DNA from: Pseudomonadota bacterium
Lineage (GTDB): Bacteria; Myxococcota; Polyangia; Polyangiales; Polyangiaceae
Assembly: GCA_023419055.1 (NCBI GenBank)
Contig: JAEZYO010000997.1
Span: 1 to 10,752 of the forward strand
DNA: 10,752 nucleotides
Direction: 5' to 3'
Part shown: one piece after another, positions 6,434-10,752 of the stretch
Layout of the letters: every line of letters starts with the position of its first letter
Position numbering within the stretch: the stretch's first letter is position 1
Program-made: the position numbers and the translations under genes
The notes under the pieces: model-generated
Databases searched by the model: none
The model's input: the letters and a program-made list of their open reading frames with translations, nothing else
What the model was told of the DNA's origin: nothing

Positions 6434-7494
6434 AGCGCTTCGTCATTCTCGGCGCCGGCATGATGGGGAGCGCCATGGCGCTGCCGCTCTCCGATCGCGG
6501 GCACCAGGTGAGGCTGGTCGGGACGCACCTGGATCGGGAGATCATCGCGGCGCTCGAGCGCGATCGCGTGCACCCGAAGCTCGGAGATCGCCTCCCCGAG
6601 GAAGCGACCTTCTTTCAGATCGAGAGGCTCGGTGAGGCGCTCGAAGGCGCTGACGGCGTGGTGCTCGGCGTGAGCTCCGCCGGGGTCGAGTGGGCGGCGG
6701 AAGCGCTCGCCCCGTTCCTCGTCGCGTCGAGCTCCTTGCCCGTCTTGATGATCGCCAAGGGTCTCCGCTCGATGGACAGCGCCATCCGCGTGCTCCCGGA
6801 CGCCTTCTCGATGGCCCTGCCTGAGGCCGCGCGTGCTCGCGTCAGGCCCGTGGCGGTGGCCGGCCCGTGCATCGCGGGCGAGCTCTCGAAGCGCGTCCCC
6901 ACGTGCGTGGTCTTCGCAGGCTCGAGCCAGCCGGCGATCGAGTTCTGGAAGGAGCAGGTCGCGGGTGACTACTACCACGTCTGGACGAGCACCGACGTCG
7001 CCGGCGTCGAGGTCTGCGCCGCGCTCAAGAACGCGTATGCGATGGGCATCGCGCTCGCGACCGGCAAGCACGAGGCACGGGGTGGCGTGCCTGGCAGCAT
7101 CGGCCTCCACAACCTCGAATCGGCGATTTTCGCGCAGTCCATCTTCGAAATGGCGCGCGTGGTCGAGCTCGCCGGCGGCTCGAGAGAAAGCGCCTTCTGG
7201 CTGCCGGGCGTCGGTGATCTCGACGTCACCACCAACGGTGGGCGCACCGGTCGCTTCGGCAAGCTGCTCGGCCTCGGCATCGGGCGAGACGCCGCGATCG
7301 AGCGCATGCAAGGCGCGACGCTCGAGTGCCTGGAGATCCTCGCCGTGATGCGCGCGGTCGTCGCCGAGCTCGAACGCGCCGGCAAACTCGGCGAACGAGA
7401 GCTTCCGCTGCTGCGCGAGCTCTGTCGTGTCGCGCTCGACGGAGCGCCGGTCGCTCTCCCGCTCGAGCGCTTCTTCAGTCCACGCCCAGGCTGA
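6430..7494 (+). CDS. gpsA: GpsA-like NAD(P)-dependent glycerol-3-phosphate dehydrogenase
   Basis: This 354-residue cytoplasmic enzyme has the GpsA layout. An N-terminal Rossmann fold has GAGMMGSAMA (8-17) for NAD(P). AKGL (109-112) and GPCIAGEL (145-152) match the family's TKGL and GPTFAKEL positions. ALKNAYAMG (198-206) holds the catalytic Lys200, and GVGDLDVT (260-267) matches GLGDLVLT. GpsA reduces dihydroxyacetone phosphate to sn-glycerol 3-phosphate, the head-group precursor for phospholipids. The sequence departs from the norm at the substrate end: the usual SRNRRFG is GRTGRFG, and the segment before the GDL motif reads GLHNLESAIFAQ instead of the ALITRGL-type helix. A related substrate is therefore possible, and the gene symbol is provisional. 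The frame is open further upstream, but ATG 6430 gives the proper family start and overlaps the upstream stop as ATGA, so translation is probably coupled. Its last 20 bp overlap the convergent lipoprotein gene. Confidence 0.85.
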   Translation: MKRFVILGAGMMGSAMALPLSDRGHQVRLVGTHLDREIIAALERDRVHPKLGDRLPEEATFFQIERLGEALEGADGVVLGVSSAGVEWAAEALAPFLVASSSLPVLMIAKGLRSMDSAIRVLPDAFSMALPEAARARVRPVAVAGPCIAGELSKRVPTCVVFAGSSQPAIEFWKEQVAGDYYHVWTSTDVAGVEVCAALKNAYAMGIALATGKHEARGGVPGSIGLHNLESAIFAQSIFEMARVVELAGGSRESAFWLPGVGDLDVTTNGGRTGRFGKLLGLGIGRDAAIERMQGATLECLEILAVMRAVVAELERAGKLGERELPLLRELCRVALDGAPVALPLERFFSPRPG

Positions 7495-8047
7495 ACTTCA
7501 CCGAGTAGCTCACCACGGTCGGCCGCTCCGGCTTCTCGAAGCGAACGCTCTCGAAGGCGCGCACCATGCAGCGCTTGAAGTCGTCACCGCCGAGCGCGCT
7601 CCGCGGCTGCCCGACGCTCGGGGCTCCACCCTCGCGAGCGATGCGCAGATCGACGCCGAAGCTACCGCTCTTGCCGGGCTGCTCCACGAGGCGATAGCAG
7701 TCGAGATAGCGAGGAAAGCCCTGCTCCAGCGCGCGCAACAGCGAGGCTCGCGCAGCCTCGCTGCCTCCACCGCCGATGTGCAGACCGAACGTTTTTACCT
7801 TCAGCTCGGGCAGGGGCGGCCCGGAGCTCACGACCGGGACCAGCGCGACCCGTTCGTTCGACCGCGGCTCCGCTCCCGGAACACCGGCCGAAGGCCTAGC
7901 GCCGGTTTCCCCCTGTTCCGACTCGCCGCGGGGCGCGCTCGACGCATCACCGGAATTGGGCGAGCTCGCTGGCCGAGGCGCGGCACACGCTGACGCGAAA
8001 AGGGCGCCCAGGCCGAGAGCGGGGAGCACGGAAAACGAGCAACGCAC
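7475..8047 (-). CDS. Small lipoprotein with AgmX/PglI-like C-terminal domain
   Basis: The gene encodes 190 residues from a GTG at 8047. The start is uncertain: a TTG at 8107 is in frame, but GTG 8047 places a clean lipoprotein signal at the N-terminus, VLPALGLGALFASAC, with Cys21 as the probable lipid anchor. Residues 22-70 are a Pro/Ser/Gly/Glu linker. The C-terminal 100 residues have the spacing of the AgmX/PglI C-terminal domain common in myxobacteria, where it often ends gliding and surface proteins: an alpha segment with DCYRLV, a G-x-V-type strand (GSFGVDLRIAREGG), then FKRCMVRAF with the second Cys, and a final strand VSYSVKFSLG. The two Cys are the conserved pair. It is probably an outer-membrane-associated envelope protein of unknown partner. 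It is convergent with the GpsA-like gene, overlapping it by 20 bp, and divergent from the 8141 gene. Confidence 0.75.
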   Translation of the reverse strand: MRCSFSVLPALGLGALFASACAAPRPASSPNSGDASSAPRGESEQGETGARPSAGVPGAEPRSNERVALVPVVSSGPPLPELKVKTFGLHIGGGGSEAARASLLRALEQGFPRYLDCYRLVEQPGKSGSFGVDLRIAREGGAPSVGQPRSALGGDDFKRCMVRAFESVRFEKPERPTVVSYSVKFSLGVD

Positions 8048-8125
8048 GGGCCCGAGTTTCCCAGGCTCGTCGGGTCGTGTCGAGCCCCGGGCACGAACCA
8101 GGTGCAACTCTCTGCCGAATCGGAT

Positions 8126-8132
8126 AGGTGAG
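8126..8132 (+). promoter_or_regulatory. Ribosome binding site of the 8141 gene
   Basis: AGGTGAG lies 8 bases before the ATG at 8141, a good fit to Shine-Dalgarno pairing, and supports this start for the small exported protein. Confidence 0.65.
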
Positions 8133-8140
8133 CCATACCG

Positions 8141-8638
8141 ATGCAGAGTTCGCGTCCAAAGAAGGTCCTCCTCGGAGCGCTCGTCACGGCGCTCGCGGGG
8201 ATCTCGCCTCGGGCATCGGCCGATGAACCAGGGTGGTCGGACCGCTTGCTACATGGGACGACCGAAGGCGATCCGTCGGCGCTGAAGACGACGGCGGTCG
8301 TCGGGTTGTACGGCTTGGCCGCGGCGAGCGTCGCGACGGGCGTCGTCTACACGCTCCGCGCGCGCGACGCGGGCAACAAGGCGGACGACTACTTCGAGGC
8401 CGCGCCGCAAGGCTTTTGCGACGAGCGAGCGTCGATCGACTGCCATCGCTACCTCGAGCTCCGGCGCACCGAGAGCACGCGCTACCTCGTGGGTGAAGCC
8501 TTCTTCGGCAGCGGCGCCTTCTTGCTGTTGTCCGGCGCGCTGGTCGCGGAGCTCTGGCCCAATCAGGTCCGGGCGCCGAAGCTCTCCGGGAACCTCGGCC
8601 GCGATCACGCGCTGCTCGGCATTTCCGCCGAGTTCTGA
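8141..8638 (+). CDS. Small exported hypothetical protein with two membrane segments
   Basis: The 165-residue product is not recognised as a named family. Residues 1-27 form a cleavable signal peptide: RPKK, a hydrophobic core LLGALVTALAG, and ASA before Asp28. Two later hydrophobic stretches, about 49-72 and 117-138, look like membrane helices flanking a polar region with two Cys (93 and 101) in GFCDERASIDC, which could form a disulfide on the outer face. The C-terminus ends in an alternating segment HALLGISAEF with a final Phe, a weak hint of an outer-membrane-facing strand. Codon use is strongly GC-biased and the Shine-Dalgarno sequence is good, so the gene is credible despite its size. It is divergent from the AgmX/PglI-tail lipoprotein (93 bp apart) and convergent with the pseudokinase (46 bp apart); both could be functionally linked to it, but nothing in the sequence proves it. 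Confidence 0.72.
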   Translation: MQSSRPKKVLLGALVTALAGISPRASADEPGWSDRLLHGTTEGDPSALKTTAVVGLYGLAAASVATGVVYTLRARDAGNKADDYFEAAPQGFCDERASIDCHRYLELRRTESTRYLVGEAFFGSGAFLLLSGALVAELWPNQVRAPKLSGNLGRDHALLGISAEF

Positions 8639-8684
8639 GCGGAGCGTCCACCACTCGTCATCGGCGTAGACTTGCCCTACCGAC

Positions 8685-10082
8685 CTAGCGCTCGAGCAGG
8701 CGCAGCGGCCAAGGTAGCTTGGACGTTTGCGCCGAATCCGTGCTTCGAGCTCCGGGCACCTGCAACCAGCCGAAGTATTCGGCCGCGCTGATGCCCGAGA
8801 GCAGCACCACGATGCTCATCACGGCGATCAAGATGGTCGAGCGGGTACGAGGCTGCTTCTCCCCGGATTCCGGGCGACGCGAAGCCGCGCGGAGCGCGCG
8901 TTCGGTCCGTTCTTCGGGATCCTTCGCCCCCGGTTCGGGATCTTGGTCCCTGACTTCGACTGTCTTGACCGGCTCAGCGGGCACTTCTTTCGCTTTGAAG
9001 ATGCGAGTCTCGTCCTCGCCGTCGTCCACCGGTCCGATGCGGGGCACGTCCGGCGCGGGGGGGCGCGCCGTGATGATCTCGCTGCTGTCTCCCGCATCTT
9101 TGGGCGGCGGCAGCGTGCCCTTCTGAGAGGCTTCGGTGACTCCGGTCGCCCCGAAGAATTGGGTCGACTCGTCCGCGTCGGAGACGACCGCGGAGAGGCG
9201 CTCGAGCAGGCTGAGCTTCTGACGGCGACCCTTCAAGGTCGAGCGCATCGACTCCTGGATCACGACACCGACCTCGCGCTCGCTCGCGATGAGCTCGGGG
9301 GGCAGCCCGGCGAGCGCTCGGGACATGGTGGCCGGATCGGCGTAGCGGAGCGCCGGGTCGTCGCTCAGCGCGCGCCTCACGATCGCCGCGAGCGCGGGAG
9401 GCGCGTTCGCGAGCAGCTCTTGCGCGCTCGGGCCGGGCTCGCGATTCGTCAGCAGCGTGAGGAGCTCGAGGCCGGCGGCGCGCACGTCGTTCATCGCGAG
9501 CGCGCTGCTGCCGAGCTGCTCCACCGCCGGGCCTCCAGAGAACGGCGCGCTCTCTGGGTTGAGCAGCGTCGCGACTCCCGCCTCCATGAGCAGCGTCTCG
9601 CCGAACTCGGCGATCCAGATCGTGTCGGAGAACAAGCACCGGCCTACCGAAGCGGCACCCGCTCCACGCAAGAGATCCTTGGCGCTCGCCACCGCCGAGA
9701 GCGCATCGCAGATGATGCGCGCCGCGACCCGGGGCTCGATGGGCGTGGGCTGTCCGGCGAAGGTGCGCGTGAGCTCGTAGAGCGAGACGCCGTCGACGTA
9801 TTCGCTCGCGAGCTGTGGAACCTCGTCCAGCCAGACGATGCCGAGCATCTTGCTGATGTTCGGATGCGCGATGCAGCGGGCGCCGTCCACGGCTTGCGAG
9901 AGCGCGACCTCGTCGTGGGCCGCGGATGCATCCCGCAAGAGCACGAGGCGCCCGGCCTCGTGCCCCTTCAGGAGGCGGCCGAGTCGCAGCCAACCTGTCG
10001 GGCCATCGAACAGCTTGAAGAGAGCCTCGCATTGCGCCGACGGGCTCGGCTGCGAAGGTGCGTTCGGTGACGGAGTGGTCAT
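8685..10082 (-). CDS. Membrane-anchored Ser/Thr pseudokinase
   Basis: This 465-residue protein keeps the shape of a bacterial Hanks-type kinase but has lost its chemistry. The N-lobe-like part (about 28-100) has HPNISKMLGI (73-82) and the hinge EYVDGVSLYEL (94-104). The usual VAIK lysine is replaced by LVLLRDAS (Arg50), the glycine loop is unrecognisable, there is no HRD catalytic loop in SVGRCLFSDTIWIAEFGE (145-162), and DFG has become EFG. The C-lobe is still clear: DVRAAGLELLTLLTNREP (199-216) for the alpha-F region and ALSDDPALRYADPATMSRAL (238-257) for the kinase end. Residues 300-410 are a charged, Pro-rich, probably disordered linker. Residues 415-440 are one membrane helix, leaving a short tail outside. 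This suggests a membrane-bound scaffold or allosteric partner rather than a phosphotransferase. The ATG at 10082 has no visible Shine-Dalgarno sequence. Confidence 0.88.
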   Translation of the reverse strand: MTTPSPNAPSQPSPSAQCEALFKLFDGPTGWLRLGRLLKGHEAGRLVLLRDASAAHDEVALSQAVDGARCIAHPNISKMLGIVWLDEVPQLASEYVDGVSLYELTRTFAGQPTPIEPRVAARIICDALSAVASAKDLLRGAGAASVGRCLFSDTIWIAEFGETLLMEAGVATLLNPESAPFSGGPAVEQLGSSALAMNDVRAAGLELLTLLTNREPGPSAQELLANAPPALAAIVRRALSDDPALRYADPATMSRALAGLPPELIASEREVGVVIQESMRSTLKGRRQKLSLLERLSAVVSDADESTQFFGATGVTEASQKGTLPPPKDAGDSSEIITARPPAPDVPRIGPVDDGEDETRIFKAKEVPAEPVKTVEVRDQDPEPGAKDPEERTERALRAASRRPESGEKQPRTRSTILIAVMSIVVLLSGISAAEYFGWLQVPGARSTDSAQTSKLPWPLRLLER

Positions 10083-10086
10083 GAAA

Positions 10087-10104
10087 GGGGTTAGGTGGGG
10101 TTAG
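10087..10104. repeat. Two direct copies of GGGGTTAG, period 10 bp
   Basis: GGGGTTAG occurs at 10087-10094 and again at 10097-10104, immediately upstream of the pseudokinase ATG where a Shine-Dalgarno sequence would be expected. One helical turn separates the copies, which would suit a protein binding one face of the DNA. Only two copies exist, so it may be chance. Confidence 0.4.
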
Positions 10105-10600
10105 TCAGAAGTGGAGGGACTCGCTCGGAGGGCAACCGTCCGTCGGTGTCACGGCGGTAATGAACGCACTCGCTCGCGCAAAGCCGCGAGGTTCGAACGA
10201 CTGCGTAGGTCCCATGATTCCGGTGCATCGTCGTGGCAGCGCCGAGTGCGCTACTCCAAGCTCGAGCGCGCACCCGATTGAAAAAGACTAGAGGTTGATC
10301 GGACGACCTACAAGTCTCGCTCACGCGAAAGAAGGCTGCTTTGTAGAACTATGGATAACGATGTGTGCCTCGAGCACCCGCAACGTCTTGCTCGCGTGTC
10401 CCTCGCTGAGCGTCGCGGACTCGCTGACGGCTCGTACACTCGGTGTGTCACCCCGTGGAGCGGATCGGGCGTCGTCTTCGCGCGGGCACGTCAGGGCTCG
10501 TGTTCGACGGCACCGCCCCTGGGTGCGCAGGACACCGACACGCTTTTGCGCACCGTTCCGCCTTCAGGAGTCAAGTCACACTGAGACGAAACGCCTCGAG

Positions 10601-10630
10601 TTGACCCGGCAAAGAAAAGAACAGCATAGC
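10601..10630 (+). promoter_or_regulatory. Possible sigma-70 promoter pointing off the right edge
   Basis: TTGACC at 10601-10606 matches five of six bases of the -35 consensus. CATAGC at 10625-10630, 18 bp on, is a weak -10 with three of six matches. The A-rich spacer is unusual for this GC-rich DNA. Transcription would start near 10637 and cross the structured region at 10641-10752. Confidence 0.25.
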
Positions 10631-10722
10631 TAGAGACCCTGGAACCATCGGGGTGGAGTGCCCCCGGCGCCTCCCGCAGCTGCGATCTGGTGACCCCGAA
10701 TGGTGGCATCCGGGAACTAGAG

Positions 10723-10749
10723 CACCGATCGGTTTGCAACCGATCGGTG
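10723..10749. repeat. Double palindrome / 12-bp perfect inverted repeat at right edge
   Basis: CACCGATCGGTT (10723-10734), TGC, then AACCGATCGGTG (10738-10749) is a perfect inverted repeat. Each arm contains the self-complementary 10-mer ACCGATCGGT (10724-10733 and 10739-10748), so the unit is also a direct repeat with 15-bp spacing. As RNA the stem could extend to about 15 pairs with one G-U. Palindromes of this form resemble operators of TetR-family repressors; alternatively this is a hairpin of a terminator or leader. The window ends 3 bases later, so its role is open. Confidence 0.65.
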
Positions 10750-10752
10750 TTC

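Larger units (their letters stand above)
10105..10752. other. Non-coding stretch with no convincing gene
   Basis: About 650 bp hold no open frame that I can defend. The best candidate, plus 10351-10584 (77 codons), has weaker third-position GC bias than the flanking genes, no close Shine-Dalgarno sequence and no family resemblance. A minus-strand frame at 10091-10324 ends just before the pseudokinase and is equally unconvincing. The region should hold the pseudokinase promoter on its left and, on its right, a possible promoter and the palindromes listed separately. Confidence 0.6.

Noticed and set aside
5884..7311. Minus-strand open frame of 475 codons opposite the GpsA-like gene
   Set aside because: The plus strand carries clear dehydrogenase motifs across the same span; the antisense product is charged low-complexity sequence.
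8727..10070. Plus-strand open frame of 447 codons opposite the pseudokinase gene
   Set aside because: It is Arg/Glu/Ala-rich without recognisable motifs, whereas the minus strand encodes a kinase fold and membrane helix.
10091..10324. Possible 77-residue minus-strand protein just before the pseudokinase
   Set aside because: It starts at a GTG without a ribosome binding site and has no coding bias or domain; its position alone is not evidence.
10351..10584. Possible 77-residue protein in the right-hand gap
   Set aside because: It has weak third-position GC bias, no close ribosome binding site and no recognisable motif.
10718..10752. tRNA-like segment (GAGC, a stem with loop TTTGCAA, then GTTC)
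   Set aside because: The stem is eight or more pairs instead of five and there is no matching D-arm or acceptor stem upstream, so the tRNA-Ala resemblance is superficial.

Overview
The window is high-GC bacterial DNA with strongly GC-biased third codon positions. Its families point to the phylum Myxococcota, probably a Polyangia-type soil myxobacterium: a DUF1592/DUF1552 pair, Gly/Ser-linker lipoproteins, a protein with an AgmX/PglI-like tail and a degenerate Ser/Thr kinase with one C-terminal membrane helix. This placement is inferred from gene content; there is no rRNA or tRNA to confirm it.

Layout. (1) Positions 4004 to 1, minus strand: a three-gene envelope operon. It encodes a DUF1592-family lipoprotein with one CXXCH haem motif, a Tat-exported DUF1552 protein, and a lipoprotein with a von Willebrand factor A domain that runs off the left edge. 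(2) 4639-4172, minus strand: greB, followed by a probable intrinsic terminator that separates it from the operon. (3) 4671-4824: a 154-bp near-palindromic MITE-like element in the divergent gap between greB and the next gene. (4) 4901-7494, plus strand: a membrane-anchored AsmA-like protein with a Pro-rich tail, translationally coupled (ATGA overlap) to a divergent GpsA-like dehydrogenase. (5) 8047-7475, minus strand: a small lipoprotein with an AgmX/PglI-like C-terminal domain, overlapping the end of the dehydrogenase gene tail to tail. (6) 8141-8638, plus strand: a small exported protein with two membrane segments. (7) 10082-8685, minus strand: a pseudokinase. (8) 10105-10752: about 650 bp with no convincing gene. 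It ends in two identical 10-bp palindromes that also form a perfect 12-bp inverted repeat, probably an operator or a hairpin belonging to a gene beyond the right edge.

How the genes may work together. The DUF1592/DUF1552/vWA cluster is the most system-like unit: all three products should be exported, one carries a haem, one has a complete metal-dependent adhesion site, and none has an established function. The AsmA-like/GpsA-like pair could link glycerol-3-phosphate supply to envelope lipid metabolism, but this rests only on their coupling. No phage, CRISPR, transposase or secondary-metabolite genes are visible.
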